From Anaeroplasmataceae bacterium (GTDB taxonomy: Bacteria > Bacillota_I > Bacilli_A > Acholeplasmatales > Anaeroplasmataceae): a DNA stretch of 64,000 bases. Numbering within the stretch: the stretch's first letter is position 1; every line of letters starts with the position of its first letter. This document shows, piece after piece, positions 18,901 to 27,717 of the stretch. Position numbers and translations under genes: made by a program. The DNA lies in NCBI GenBank assembly GCA_029057785.1, contig JAIDZC010000038.1, forward strand, positions 45,932 to 109,931. The letters are read 5' to 3'. Below the pieces are notes generated by a model, which ran no database searches, was not told the origin of the DNA, and saw only the letters and a program-made list of their open reading frames with translations.

Positions 18901-20471
18901 GAATGGAAACTGCCTATTTTACCAATCTTGTTAACGACACAAAATACTATGTTCAATCCTGTTATAAGGAAGTAGGACCAGTTTCCTTTAGTTTAAGAGA
19001 AGAAAGTAAATTTACTTATAATTTCCGATTTGTAGGGTTCTGGATTATTTCCTATGGAGATGAACTATATCGAATTCGTATGCAATATCAGGGAGATACA
19101 TTATATACATGGTATGTCGGGGATTATAATTATTTAGATAATGTAGCGCTATGTCAATTTGTACTTCCTAATGAACTTAGAGATTATGTAGTAGTTGGAT
19201 GTGAAATACCTCTTTATAATATAACAGAAGATATTGATGTTGAAGTGATTTTAGTAAAAAAATCAGCAAGTCAAGAGTTGGTGGCTTTCTATGGTTTTCA
19301 ATATGTGCTTTTAGGCTATGAATTTGTTACTGCAGGGGCAACACCATCTTTTCCTGAAGCTCCAGAAACAGTAGATTGGGGAAAATACACCTATGAGTTT
19401 ACTTCTTGGAATGAAAATACAATGTTTATTGGAGACACATTCATCCAGGCATATAAGGCAGGATATAAATGTACAAATGAAACCGCCTTTAGCCTTGTAT
19501 ACCCTTATAAATTTTATATTTTCACAGATAAACTATATAGAGAGCGTGCCATTTATACTGGTTCAAAGTATTATGTAGATTATTATGAACGTATTTATTC
19601 TAGTACAGGTACAGATATTACAGATACTTTAACCTTTGTTCATACAAAAGGAACGCAAGGGGTAAATTGTGGAGATTATACTGGACTAAAGCCAGATACA
19701 GAGTATGTATTTAAAGGTTATTTAATCTATAATCTTTTAGACGGAAATGGAAATCAAACGAAAGAGTATAGCTATACCTTTAAGACAATGGCTTTAAATG
19801 CGACTAAAAATGTTACTATTTCTGTAAAAAGATCAACCATTTCAGCATATGGCCTACAGGTTTCTGCAAATAAAAATAATTTTAATACCTATGTATTCTA
19901 TTATGATCATTATATAGATGTTTTATATAATGATGAATATATAGAATGGGATTATTTTGATTTAGGAAAATTATCTAGTGTTGAAGAGATAAAAATATAT
20001 TATGCAGATCGAGAAGAATTAGAAGATCGTTCCTTGCTTGTTTATGTATATCCTTCTAAGTCTTTGACTTATCAGTTAAATGAGATAAGAGAAGTAGAAC
20101 TCGAATCCGTTTCAGTAGAGTATGGTTATGGACAATATGGATTAGAGTACGCAGATATTACGGTTAAGGGAAAGAATGTGGCTTATGCAAATATCAATCT
20201 TTTCTGCCCTGCAGATTATATTGAATTTGATGGTCAAGTACCAATTGGCATTGCGGTTGCAAGTTATTTAAAAACCGTATCCGATGATGAAGTTGTTTAT
20301 CGATGGAACGTTTTTTGGCCTATGGGATCTGATTACCCTTACGAATGTAGGAGAATGGATGTTAGTGATTTCTCTTATGAAGCAGCTGGAATATTCTATC
20401 ATGGATACTGTGAATTTGCAGGAGTGGAAGAAGGCAAATTAGTAGTAAACTACTCTGTCACCTTTTGGTAA
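15978..20471 (+). CDS. Large lipoprotein with many bacterial Ig-like domains (1497 aa)
   Basis: The N terminus is a lipoprotein signal with lipobox LVGC (Cys19), followed by Lys residues and a Pro/Gly/Thr-rich linker (about 23-36). The N-terminal half has repeated Big_3-type modules recognisable by ELDTTNVTKEF, LDTSLVKSNY and ELDTTKVAKTF openings and FSEVGTYTVTITF or LSEVGEYQVKIIY endings. The C-terminal half is different: beta-rich, very Tyr-rich, with fibronectin-type signatures such as LKPDTEYVFKGYL. No transmembrane helix or catalytic motif is visible. A GGAAGTGATATTCT leader precedes the ATG. It probably works with the preceding lipoprotein at the cell surface; the ligand is unknown. Confidence 0.8.
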   Translation: MKKIMIGLSLIVLIFLVGCKKKVDPTPPGPGPTPTVVEESICVTNRAGTVIESDSVYQSDTRTYSHQELFVWVIYSDKSMKNITLHATFSDVSILEPGDVVVTVSYKEFTTTYTVKVLPNVVKSISIDETNCKILYPVGAIFDPSGLVVRGSLADGQEITLTEYDLSLKDEDLTQPLSTPGKKNIIVSYGESITATFEIMVYDQSSTNSYVYKIDYLMDELNLDEQGNYEFTTSYEAMNNSVAKIKVNSTILKTKEENGSSVEHTYNTETYHSYISIPTTEGIEITIPYQTDIFMVVADLHETTVSFKKDGQTYEAFGHKSNYTSILYCRLEAGTYQLISSNASNRLYSIAFESSRATASGVEIDTTDVKKTYAIGDTLDTRGLKAYYIWEDGAKSLASISNISYRITDENNKNVTVFEKEGTYTVTITLASFSESFRVEVTDSRSFTGIELDTTNVTKEFYGTTFNFDNLKVYGIGATGRELLVEGTDYQVTLSYNNKVVSGFSEVGTYTVTITFLGPSCENNKSFYTVKFMKEVSRMSLDTSLVKSNYIVGENLDISNLGVILEYKDNTTGTLSLSQIKRELLRNGVVVNSLSEVGEYQVKIIYDTFERTFSIFVSAARQYLGLELDTTKVAKTFNGTQFNSNQLKVYGLDTGGNRTEFSMGDLKIELTFNGEEVSAFSLSGTYVVKITYIGSLDILSNTETYEVEYTAKQIEFAYSGPNVPIASWKEDLHYPIDYTSYIKVPDSTYVFLGFSGDFDATNPFVKIYVEKKKTGSACIYTYVTPRYEYIYYDTVMNTPQVPAYLLKENEVFDHFELEESRSNANYKLYVAVCVEQTLEPIISISSVHTASITLPTYENATIRGVIKDSDGNTKTFSNPSQEFTNLDPNLQYTISGSIATSNGSLKIVETTFTTNVASTLSSITEDQAVRHLSAGSLEIDCAPYLQAIPYGYQFVGFQLTNEALEVVSEIAYTPGMETAYFTNLVNDTKYYVQSCYKEVGPVSFSLREESKFTYNFRFVGFWIISYGDELYRIRMQYQGDTLYTWYVGDYNYLDNVALCQFVLPNELRDYVVVGCEIPLYNITEDIDVEVILVKKSASQELVAFYGFQYVLLGYEFVTAGATPSFPEAPETVDWGKYTYEFTSWNENTMFIGDTFIQAYKAGYKCTNETAFSLVYPYKFYIFTDKLYRERAIYTGSKYYVDYYERIYSSTGTDITDTLTFVHTKGTQGVNCGDYTGLKPDTEYVFKGYLIYNLLDGNGNQTKEYSYTFKTMALNATKNVTISVKRSTISAYGLQVSANKNNFNTYVFYYDHYIDVLYNDEYIEWDYFDLGKLSSVEEIKIYYADREELEDRSLLVYVYPSKSLTYQLNEIREVELESVSVEYGYGQYGLEYADITVKGKNVAYANINLFCPADYIEFDGQVPIGIAVASYLKTVSDDEVVYRWNVFWPMGSDYPYECRRMDVSDFSYEAAGIFYHGYCEFAGVEEGKLVVNYSVTFW

Positions 20472-20484
20472 TCAATTAAAAACT

Positions 20485-20526
20485 AAGACTATGAAATAGG
20501 TTATCTATTTTATAGTCTTTTTGTTT
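20485..20526 (+). terminator. Intrinsic terminator of the surface-protein block
   Basis: A 15-bp stem with a single G-T wobble (20485-20499 with 20505-20519, loop GTTAT) is followed by TTTTTG. Confidence 0.88.
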
Positions 20527-20586
20527 TGTAAAAAAATATATTTAACAATGGTTGTAATTTCAAAAAAAGTGATATAATGATATTGT

Positions 20587-20605
20587 AATTCAAAAATTTT
20601 GAATT
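20587..20605. promoter_or_regulatory. 19-bp palindrome upstream of the decayed locus
   Basis: AATTCAAAA and TTTTGAATT are perfect 9-base arms around one A. It lies 18 bp before the remnant start codon and just after a TATAAT at 20573-20578, an operator-like position. A TTGTAA at 20552-20557 could serve as -35, though spacing is only 15. Confidence 0.4.
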
Positions 20606-20623
20606 TAGAGAGGAAGAAAACAA

Positions 20624-21049
20624 ATGATTATACTAAATTTACGTTTAAATAATATATTAGCCTTTAATGATGCTAACGCCTAATACAACAATTGTGTTAG
20701 TATATGATATAGATGTCGAAGATACACATATTTTAGAAAAAAATATAATGACACTAAAAAAAATGGATTCAAAGAAATTTACCATACACAATCTATAAAA
20801 AATTTTGAGGATGAGCTTTTATATTCCAGTAAATTAAAAAACATCAATGACTTGTTTAATACAGAAGGAGTCAAAGAGTTCAAATTGGCCTTTCTATAGC
20901 ATAAGGATATATGCAGTAAATTAGAAGTAGTAGATTTTAGCACTGAAAAGATCTGGTCAAGGGAAAATAAAAAGCCTCCCTTGGACAAGTATTCCAATCA
21001 GCAATCTTTAGATTTTATTAGAAGTCATAATTTAGTATATTCAAAATAA
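20624..21049 (+). pseudogene. Decayed remnant of an ATPase/partner accessory gene pair
   Basis: A GAGAGGAAG ribosome site precedes an ATG reading MIILNLRLNNILAFND before a stop at 20681; this resembles the first strand of SMC/AAA-type ATPases found in abortive-infection-like operons. Directly after, in another frame (about 20667-20770), is LTPNTTIVLVYDIDVEDTHI and onward. After a further frameshift, frame 20771-21049 reads KEIYHTQSIKNFEDELLYSS and on through KIWSRENKKPP, with an internal TAG at 20897, ending at TAA 21047-21049. The last two pieces read as one continuous protein when joined. The simplest reading is an internal deletion fusing the head of an ATPase gene to the tail of its partner, then point decay. 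The family call rests on memory of similar sequences; the broken state is directly visible. Confidence 0.65.
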
Positions 21050-21083
21050 CCTATAAGGAAGATGGAATTTTATTTAAAATATA

Positions 21084-21112
21084 TTTACTTTTTCTTTAAT
21101 TTGTTGTATTAT
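21084..21112 (+). promoter_or_regulatory. Candidate promoter of the ileS T-box transcript
   Basis: TTTACT (21084-21089) and TATTAT (21107-21112) are separated by 17 bp, about 25 bp ahead of the T-box stem I. Confidence 0.45.
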
Positions 21113-21133
21113 TAGTATTGTAAAATCAAAGAT

Positions 21134-21347
21134 ATTAGACGGAATTATGCTGTAGGTAAAGAGAACTACTGTTTGGTGGAATGTAGTCGAAGCACATAGT
21201 TCGAATCACTAATGGAGATGATACATGCAAAGTGTATTCGTTTTGGCTCTGCGTTAAAGAGAAATGAGTGCTTGAAATAAGGTTTTATTTCTTGAACAAG
21301 GGTGGTAACACGTAAAACATGCGTCCTTTGATTAGGACGCTTTTTTT
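21134..21347 (+). promoter_or_regulatory. T-box leader (isoleucine type) with terminator
   Basis: The T-box core AAGGGTGGTAACACG lies at 21298-21312, a slightly diverged version of the usual AGGGTGGNACCGCG. It is followed by a terminator hairpin GCGTCCT/AGGACGC (21321-21327 with 21334-21340) and seven T residues. The stem I region holds GAATCAC with ATC at 21205-21207, which fits an isoleucine specifier codon, matching the ileS gene that starts 19 bp downstream. Uncharged tRNA-Ile should promote readthrough into ileS. Confidence 0.93.
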
Positions 21348-21365
21348 AATTATAGGAGGGAAAAT

Positions 21366-24062
21366 ATGGATTACAAAGACACATTATTTATGGGGAAAAC
21401 AGATTTTGAAATGCGAGGAAACCTAAATGTAAAGGAACCAAATATTCAAAAGAAATGGCATGATATGCACCTATATGAGGAAGTAATAAAGAAAAATGCG
21501 AATAAGAGAGAATATACACTACATGATGGTCCACCATATGCCAATGGAGATATTCATCTAGGCCATGCATTAAATAAAATCTTAAAGGATTTTGTAGTAC
21601 GTTATAAGAATATGAATGGCTTTAAATCCGTTTATATTCCTGGATGGGATACACATGGTTTACCTATTGAAAATCAACTTCAAAAATCTGGTGTAAAGCG
21701 TAAAGAAATGAGTACAGCAGATTTTAGAAAGTTATGTGAAGAATATGCCTATAAGCAGGTTGAACGTCAAAAGACAGGATTCTTAAGACTAGGAGTATTA
21801 GGCGATTTTGATCATCCTTATATTACTTTACAAAAAGATTATGAAAAGGATCAAATATTAATTTTTACTAAAATGGCAGAACGTGGTTTAATCTATAAGG
21901 GATTAAAACCAGTTTACTGGTCTTATTCTAGTGAATCTGCCTTAGCAGAAGCAGAGATTGAATATCAGGATAAAGAAGACTTCTCTATTTACTTTAGTCT
22001 TCCAATTGTAGAAAATAAGGACTTAGAGGGAGCATCCTTCTTAGTTTGGACAACAACTCCTTGGACACTTCCAGCAAACCTTGCTGTCTGTGCTGGGCCT
22101 GATATTGAGTATGTCTTAGCAAAAACAGATAAAGGAACCTTTATCTTTGGTCTTGAACTTTTAGAAAAACTGAAAGAGCTTTTAGAGCTCGGTACAGTGG
22201 AAGTACTTAAACATTTTAAAGGAACAGAGCTAGAAGGCTTAAAATATAAGCATCCACTTTATGATAGAATTTCTCCATGCATTTTAGGAGATTATGTATC
22301 TACATCAGATGGTACAGGATTAGTTCATATTGCACCAGGACATGGTGAAGATGACTATATGGTCGGTAAAAACTATGGATTAGATATTTTATGTCCAGTA
22401 GATTATCGTGGCTATATGACGAAAGAAGCAGGAAAGTATGAAGGTATGTTCTATCAGGATTGCAATCTACAGGTTATAGAGGATATGGAAGCTTGTGGCT
22501 GCTTACTAAAGACTGTAAAGATTTGCCATAGTTATCCTCATGACTGGCGTACTCATAAGCCTGTTATCTTTAGAGCAACACCACAATGGTTTGCCTCAAT
22601 TGATCCTATTAAGGATGAAATACTAGATGCAATTTCTAAAACAACATGGAATCCAAAATGGGGAGATGTACGTATTTCTAATATGATTAAGGATCGTCAT
22701 GATTGGTGTATTTCAAGACAAAGAGCTTGGGGTGTACCTATTCCAATTTTCTATGCTGAAAATGGAGAGCCTGTTTTAGATCAGAAGGTATTTGCTCATA
22801 TTGCAGATTTATTTGGAGAATATGGTTCTAATATATGGTTCCAAAAAGAAGCAAAAGATTTACTTCCAAAAGGCTATACACACCCAGGTAGTCCTAATGG
22901 TGTATTCACAAAGGAAAAAGACATTATGGATGTTTGGTTTGATAGTGGTTCTTCCTATATGCTTTTAAACAGAAGAGGGCTATCCTATCCTGCAGATTTA
23001 TATCTAGAAGGTTCCGATCAATATCGTGGTTGGTTTAATGCCTCTTTAATTACAGGTGTTGCAACAACAGGTAAGGCTCCATTTAAAACGGTTGTTTCTC
23101 ATGGCTTTACTCTAGATGGTACAGGTGTAAAGATGAGTAAGTCTTTAGGAAATACAGTTGATCCTATCAAGGCATGTAATGAGTATGGAGCAGATATCCT
23201 AAGACTATGGGTAGCTTCCATTGAGTATCGTGCAGATATGCCACTATCTAAGGATATTTTAAAACAGGTATCTGAATCCTATCGTAAGATAAGAAATACA
23301 CTTCGTTTCTTGATGGCAAACACTTCAGATTTCGATCCAAAGAATGCACTCTCTTATGAAGAACTTACTAATGTCGATAAGTATATGCATATTAAGCTTC
23401 TAAGATTTATTGCAGATATTAAAAAGCATTACGATAACTTTGATTTTGGTGAGGTGTATCGTGCTACAAATACTTACATTGCCAATACACTTTCTGCATT
23501 TTATTTAGATTTTACAAAGGATATCTTATATATAGAAGCTCCAACAAGCAAGAAGAGATTATCTTGCCAGACTGTCTTCTATGAGGTACTAGATGCATTA
23601 ATGAAATTACTAGCACCAATCTTACCTCATACAATGAGTGAGGCTTACGATTTACTTCCAAGCAAAACAGAACAAGATATCTATTTGACTGATATGCCTA
23701 CTGCTAAAGAAGTAGATGAAAAGTTAGAAGAGACCTTTGATACATTTATGAAGTATCGTGATGAAATCTTAAAGGCTTTAGAGGAGGCTCGTGCTGCAAA
23801 GGTCATTGGAAAGAGTTTTAATGCAAAACTAATTTTAACTCTAGATGCAAAAGCTAAATCAATTTTTGATAGTTTAAATTCTGATTTAGCACAAATTTTA
23901 ATTGTTTCACAGCTAGAATTAAAAGATGGTAATGCCTTTAGTGTTACAGTAGAGAAGGCAGAAGGACCAACCTGTGAGCGTTGTTGGATGATAGTTCCTG
24001 CCGTAAATGCAAATGGACTATGCCCAAGATGCTCCACAATAGTCAAGAATTTAACAAAGTAG
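21366..24062 (+). CDS. ileS: Isoleucyl-tRNA synthetase
   Basis: 898 residues, usual length for bacterial IleRS; charges tRNA-Ile with isoleucine in the cytoplasm. Class I signatures are present: HLGH at 64-67 (the HIGH motif, after DGPPYANGDI) and KMSKS at 589-593. The editing (CP1) domain carries VWTTTPWTLPANLA, and the C terminus has the zinc-binding pair C870-x2-C873 and C886-x2-C889 seen in long bacterial IleRS. GGAGGG precedes the ATG. It is controlled by the T-box leader directly upstream and is followed by its own strong terminator, so it is a single-gene unit. Confidence 0.98.
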   Translation: MDYKDTLFMGKTDFEMRGNLNVKEPNIQKKWHDMHLYEEVIKKNANKREYTLHDGPPYANGDIHLGHALNKILKDFVVRYKNMNGFKSVYIPGWDTHGLPIENQLQKSGVKRKEMSTADFRKLCEEYAYKQVERQKTGFLRLGVLGDFDHPYITLQKDYEKDQILIFTKMAERGLIYKGLKPVYWSYSSESALAEAEIEYQDKEDFSIYFSLPIVENKDLEGASFLVWTTTPWTLPANLAVCAGPDIEYVLAKTDKGTFIFGLELLEKLKELLELGTVEVLKHFKGTELEGLKYKHPLYDRISPCILGDYVSTSDGTGLVHIAPGHGEDDYMVGKNYGLDILCPVDYRGYMTKEAGKYEGMFYQDCNLQVIEDMEACGCLLKTVKICHSYPHDWRTHKPVIFRATPQWFASIDPIKDEILDAISKTTWNPKWGDVRISNMIKDRHDWCISRQRAWGVPIPIFYAENGEPVLDQKVFAHIADLFGEYGSNIWFQKEAKDLLPKGYTHPGSPNGVFTKEKDIMDVWFDSGSSYMLLNRRGLSYPADLYLEGSDQYRGWFNASLITGVATTGKAPFKTVVSHGFTLDGTGVKMSKSLGNTVDPIKACNEYGADILRLWVASIEYRADMPLSKDILKQVSESYRKIRNTLRFLMANTSDFDPKNALSYEELTNVDKYMHIKLLRFIADIKKHYDNFDFGEVYRATNTYIANTLSAFYLDFTKDILYIEAPTSKKRLSCQTVFYEVLDALMKLLAPILPHTMSEAYDLLPSKTEQDIYLTDMPTAKEVDEKLEETFDTFMKYRDEILKALEEARAAKVIGKSFNAKLILTLDAKAKSIFDSLNSDLAQILIVSQLELKDGNAFSVTVEKAEGPTCERCWMIVPAVNANGLCPRCSTIVKNLTK

Positions 24063-24083
24063 AAAAGTAAATTCATACAGAAT

Positions 24084-24130
24084 AAAATGTTTATAGACAA
24101 AATACCATATATGTCTATAAACATTTTTAT
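24084..24130 (+). terminator. Intrinsic terminator of ileS
   Basis: A perfect 16-bp stem (24084-24099 with 24112-24127) ends in a T-run. Confidence 0.92.
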
Positions 24131-24145
24131 TTCTCTATAGAAGTT

Positions 24146-24174
24146 TTGACAATTTCCTATAAAAATGGTAAAAT
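24146..24174 (+). promoter_or_regulatory. Strong vegetative promoter
   Basis: TTGACA (24146-24151), 17 bp, TAAAAT (24169-24174) with an extended TGG just before the -10. It drives the unknown gene at 24203 and possibly deoC-deoD. Confidence 0.75.
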
Positions 24175-24202
24175 AATATAGATAGATTTGGTGGTGAAGT
24201 AT

Positions 24203-25057
24203 ATGCAATTTAAATTCTATTATTTGAAAGAGGGTACAAGAGTTTTTGACCGTACAGAGCTTTTAACATTTTTTCAGTCTAATCCAAATATAACTTTGGA
24301 AAGAAACGGAGAAAATAGGGACTATACCTTTCACCATCCAATATTAGATTTTGATGCTCATTTTATACTTTCTTCCAAAAGTGCAATTCCTCATCTTGAA
24401 CGTTTGAACCCAAAATTTTTTGATGTAAACTTTAGGGTGGAATTCGATATTAAGCTTTCTACATATTGTGTAGAACTTATTTTAGATATGGCAGATGAAA
24501 TTGCTAAAATGTTTAAATTTGCAGTATATAATGAATCTTATGAGGATGTTGTAACCTTTAGAAAAAATACTTTAGCCAAAACATTTGATATTTGGAAAAA
24601 TGCCTATAAAAATAAAAATGAAGAAGAAATCGCAAGCTATAGTCGTATAGACCCTGCTTTACTTGCTCAAATTTATAATTATATTTTAAGAAAACCAAAG
24701 CTTGAGGTTCTATTGGATAGAAATAAAGTACAAATATCTGATTATTTTTTTATGCGTGCAGATAAATCTAGAACCGCATTCGTTTGTATGTCTTGGGATG
24801 GAGAAAATCCATTTATTATTCCACCAGGAATAGATATCTTATATTATAATGATCCAAAATCTCCAAAGTATGTGGCTATGCAGGAGCTTGCAGTGAAGGC
24901 AGATAAGCTTTTAAAAATGATTGATGGCTATGGAAATATCAAAATGGTAGATATGAAATCCATAGGTAAACTAAGAAAGATTATAACCAAATCTAAATTT
25001 GCTCCTCTTACTGTTGAATTAAAGGAAATTAAACTAAAGAATATTTTAGATATTTAA
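24203..25057 (+). CDS. Hypothetical protein, 284 aa
   Basis: The ATG at 24203 is preferred to the in-frame TTG at 24188, because GGTGGTGAAG lies just in front of it and the promoter -10 is at 24169. I do not recognise the family. The protein is soluble (no signal peptide or transmembrane helix), with an N-terminal alpha/beta half containing DFDAHFILSSKS and a helical middle around EEEIASYSRIDPALLAQIYN. The C-terminal half is basic and contains FIIPPGIDILYYNDP. It stands between ileS and deoC under its own promoter, with only a 30-bp gap to deoC. The DFDAHF and IIPPG segments could be used to look for relatives. Confidence 0.8.
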   Translation: MQFKFYYLKEGTRVFDRTELLTFFQSNPNITLERNGENRDYTFHHPILDFDAHFILSSKSAIPHLERLNPKFFDVNFRVEFDIKLSTYCVELILDMADEIAKMFKFAVYNESYEDVVTFRKNTLAKTFDIWKNAYKNKNEEEIASYSRIDPALLAQIYNYILRKPKLEVLLDRNKVQISDYFFMRADKSRTAFVCMSWDGENPFIIPPGIDILYYNDPKSPKYVAMQELAVKADKLLKMIDGYGNIKMVDMKSIGKLRKIITKSKFAPLTVELKEIKLKNILDI

Positions 25058-25087
25058 AATAAAAATAATAAAAAGGAAGGAATACAT

Positions 25088-25741
25088 ATGGAAAAATCAA
25101 AGTATATTGACCACACAAATTTAAAGGCAACCGCAACCTATGATGACATTTTAAAGCTTTGCAATGAAGCAAATGAACATCATTTTGCTTCTGTTTGCGT
25201 AAACCCTAGTAATGTGAGTTTAGCTCATAAGCTACTTACAGATACAGGTGTTTTAACTTGTACAGTAGTAGGATTTCCACTAGGTGCAACTCCAAGTGAG
25301 GTAAAAGCCTATGAAACTACTAAGGCCATTGCTGATGGTGCAGATGAGATTGATATGGTCATCAATATTGGTATGGCAAAGGCACACAACTGGGACTATG
25401 TTTATGAAGATATTAAAGCTGTAGTAGAGGCAGCACAAGGTGTATTAGTGAAGGTAATCATTGAATGCTGCTATCTTACAGATGAAGAAAAGGTGGAAGC
25501 ATGCAAGGCATCTATGAAGGCACATGCTGATTTTGTTAAAACATCTACAGGCTTTGGTACAAGTGGTGCTACAGTAGAAGATGTTGCATTAATGAAGAAA
25601 ACTGTTGGAACAGTTTGCAAGGTTAAGGCTGCTGGAGGAATTCGTGATAAGAAGACTTTTGAGGAAATGATTGCTGCAGGAGCTGATCGTATTGGCTGTA
25701 GCTGTGGCGCTAAAATTATGGAGGAATACAAAAATGAGTAA
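25088..25741 (+). CDS. deoC: Deoxyribose-phosphate aldolase
   Basis: 217 residues, normal for the family; cleaves 2-deoxyribose-5-phosphate to glyceraldehyde-3-phosphate and acetaldehyde in deoxynucleoside salvage. The Schiff-base lysine is K151 in VKTSTGFG; the other catalytic residues D89 (DEIDMVIN) and K180 (CKVKAAGG) are in place. AAGGAAGG precedes the ATG. Its 3' end overlaps the deoD start by 8 bp, so the two are translationally linked and act in consecutive steps once a phosphopentomutase, not seen in this window, has converted deoxyribose-1-phosphate. Confidence 0.97.
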   Translation: MEKSKYIDHTNLKATATYDDILKLCNEANEHHFASVCVNPSNVSLAHKLLTDTGVLTCTVVGFPLGATPSEVKAYETTKAIADGADEIDMVINIGMAKAHNWDYVYEDIKAVVEAAQGVLVKVIIECCYLTDEEKVEACKASMKAHADFVKTSTGFGTSGATVEDVALMKKTVGTVCKVKAAGGIRDKKTFEEMIAAGADRIGCSCGAKIMEEYKNE

Positions 25742-26456
25742 AATCCCTACCCCACATATTGCCTGTGCGGACGCATCCTTAATTGCAAAAACAGTATTAA
25801 TGCCAGGTGATCCTCTTCGTGCAAAATTTATTGCAGATACATTTTTAACAGAAGTTGTATGCTTCACTTCAACGAGAAATATGTTCGGCTTTACAGGTAA
25901 ATATCATGGAAAAAGAATTTCTGTTATGGGTTCTGGTATGGGTATGCCTTCTATTGGTATTTATTCTTATGAATTGTTTGAGTTTTATGGTGTTGAAACT
26001 ATTATTAGAATTGGTTCAGCTGGTTCATATGACGCAGATTTAAAGGTATATGATACAGTTTTAGTAACAGAAGCTTATTCAGAATCTTCTTTTGCAAAGA
26101 CTGCATTCGGGATTAGAGGAAAATCTTTAAAAAGTTCTAATTCTGTTAACAATAAGCTTAGAAAGGCTGCAGAGGAATTAGGTATTCCTCTAAAGGAGGC
26201 TAAGATTCATTCTAGTGATGTATTTTATTCTTCTAATCTAGATCATTGGAAGGAAGTTCATGATACGCATGGCTGTAAATGTGTAGAAATGGAGAGCTTC
26301 GCTTTATTTGCAAATGCTAAGGCTACTGGCAAGAAGGCAGCTTGCCTATTAACTATTTCAGATTCCTTTATCAGTCATGAGGTTACCTCTAGTGAAGAGC
26401 GTCAGAAGAACTTTACAAATATGATGAAGATTGCTTTGGAACTTGCCAGCAAATAA
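25734..26456 (+). CDS. deoD: Purine-nucleoside phosphorylase (DeoD type)
   Basis: The start is ATG 25734, giving the normal N terminus [15 protein letters not shown]; the frame is open further upstream inside deoC but that part is not protein-like. GGAGGAATAC serves as ribosome site inside the deoC 3' end. 240 residues, hexameric PNP family: phosphate-binding [26 protein letters not shown], nucleoside-binding MESFAL and LTISDSF with the catalytic-type Asp. It splits purine (deoxy)nucleosides with phosphate. It overlaps deoC and is followed by a terminator. Confidence 0.97.
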   Translation: MSKIPTPHIACADASLIAKTVLMPGDPLRAKFIADTFLTEVVCFTSTRNMFGFTGKYHGKRISVMGSGMGMPSIGIYSYELFEFYGVETIIRIGSAGSYDADLKVYDTVLVTEAYSESSFAKTAFGIRGKSLKSSNSVNNKLRKAAEELGIPLKEAKIHSSDVFYSSNLDHWKEVHDTHGCKCVEMESFALFANAKATGKKAACLLTISDSFISHEVTSSEERQKNFTNMMKIALELASK

Positions 26457-26458
26457 GA

Positions 26459-26484
26459 AAGAAGATGCATATCTTCTTTTTTTT
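26459..26484 (+). terminator. Intrinsic terminator of deoC-deoD
   Basis: An 8-bp stem AAGAAGAT/ATCTTCTT with loop GCAT (26459-26478) runs into eight T residues. Confidence 0.88.
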
Positions 26485-26514
26485 CGAAAAAAATAAAGGT
26501 TAGGAGGCTTTTTT

Positions 26515-27717
26515 ATGGATATTTATATCAAGCAGGATAAATTTCATCAGATAATGCTTAAAAAATATTATGTCACTCCTATTGTAAAGGAAGACCAAAC
26601 GATAAGAAGGCTTTTATGCTATTATCAAGAGCTTGCATGCGAGGCATATCCTACAGAGGCCAAGATGAATTCTATCTTAGGAGATTTATATGATGCAAAA
26701 TTTCATGTCTATTTAACAACCTTTGGCTCATATAGTGTTTTTGTTTATAGCCTATGTGCTGTTGATCCTTCCTATGTTGATGATCATACCTATACACTGA
26801 AGCGTCTAGAAGAAGAATTTGAGACTTTTTTAGAAGCGAGAATGAATTCTGCTACAGCAGACAAGTCACTATTCGAAAGAGCTTATGAAATCTTTGAAAG
26901 CGATCTTTTAAGTTTGAAAGAAAATCTACAATCCATTTCTATAGAAAATACATTTCTTCATTATTTTAAAGGAACTACAAGAGAGTATTCTCGATTTGGC
27001 ACATTAGAGGAATTAGAAAAAATCACTCCTAAACAGCTTTTTCTTTATTACCAAAAATTGAAAAAGGAAGAGACAATTTCTATAGGTTCTGGTCATCTTC
27101 CTTTTAAAGAAAACCCAAAAAACATCACACTTACTCCAAAGAGAAACTACTTTTTTAAGAATCGTGGAAATCCTCCTTCTATTTTGTCTGAATCCAGCAA
27201 AAGTAAGCAATGTTATTTAAATGTCATTTATGAAACAAATACATTCTCAGATGATAGACTCTTTTCTGCTTGTGCATTTTTAAATCATATTTTAGGAGAT
27301 GGAGGGGCCTCCTATTTATTCCGTAAGGTAAGGGAAGAATACGGGTTATGCTATTCAATAAGCTCTAACTATATGGGAGCTTCTGGTATTATTCTGATTA
27401 CTTGTGTTTTGGATCCTAAAAATGTAAAAAAAGGAATAGAAGCAATTGAAGAAGCAGTAAAAGAAATAGAAAAGTTAGATTTCGATTTAGAAGAAATAAG
27501 AAATGTTTTTATTTCTAGAACACGTCTTATGGAGGATTATCTAGATACCGCTATTGAAAATTATTTTATGGATACTTATTTTTTAGATACACCGAAATCA
27601 AGCCAAGCAATAAAGTCATATAAAAATGTAACAATGGAAGATGTTTTAGAGGTTTACAAGCGTTTAAAAAAATCATTTGTATATGTTTTAGGAGGAAAAG
27701 TATATGCAAAAAAATGA
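26515..27717 (+). CDS. ymfF: M16-family peptidase-like protein, inactive partner (YmfF-like)
   Basis: 400 residues with the two-lobed M16 layout: N-terminal LEEEFETFLEARMN and C-terminal LFSACAFLNHILGDGGASYLF and VREEYGLCYSISSNY, the latter typical of the R/Y-containing non-catalytic half. The zinc motif HxxEH is missing at the expected N-terminal place, so this should be the non-catalytic subunit. It overlaps the next gene, which keeps the motif, by 14 bp; the same paired arrangement (YmfF/YmfH) is common in Bacilli. TAGGAGG precedes the ATG. Physiological substrate unknown. Confidence 0.88.
   Translation: MDIYIKQDKFHQIMLKKYYVTPIVKEDQTIRRLLCYYQELACEAYPTEAKMNSILGDLYDAKFHVYLTTFGSYSVFVYSLCAVDPSYVDDHTYTLKRLEEEFETFLEARMNSATADKSLFERAYEIFESDLLSLKENLQSISIENTFLHYFKGTTREYSRFGTLEELEKITPKQLFLYYQKLKKEETISIGSGHLPFKENPKNITLTPKRNYFFKNRGNPPSILSESSKSKQCYLNVIYETNTFSDDRLFSACAFLNHILGDGGASYLFRKVREEYGLCYSISSNYMGASGIILITCVLDPKNVKKGIEAIEEAVKEIEKLDFDLEEIRNVFISRTRLMEDYLDTAIENYFMDTYFLDTPKSSQAIKSYKNVTMEDVLEVYKRLKKSFVYVLGGKVYAKK

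Noticed and set aside
20624..20680. A functional 19-residue leader peptide
   Set aside because: The sequence after it continues a decayed gene and the peptide matches the start of a longer ATPase; a fossil explains it better.
24063..24208. A long minus-strand frame overlapping the end of ileS
   Set aside because: It runs through the ileS coding region and a strong plus-strand terminator, and has no protein-like features.
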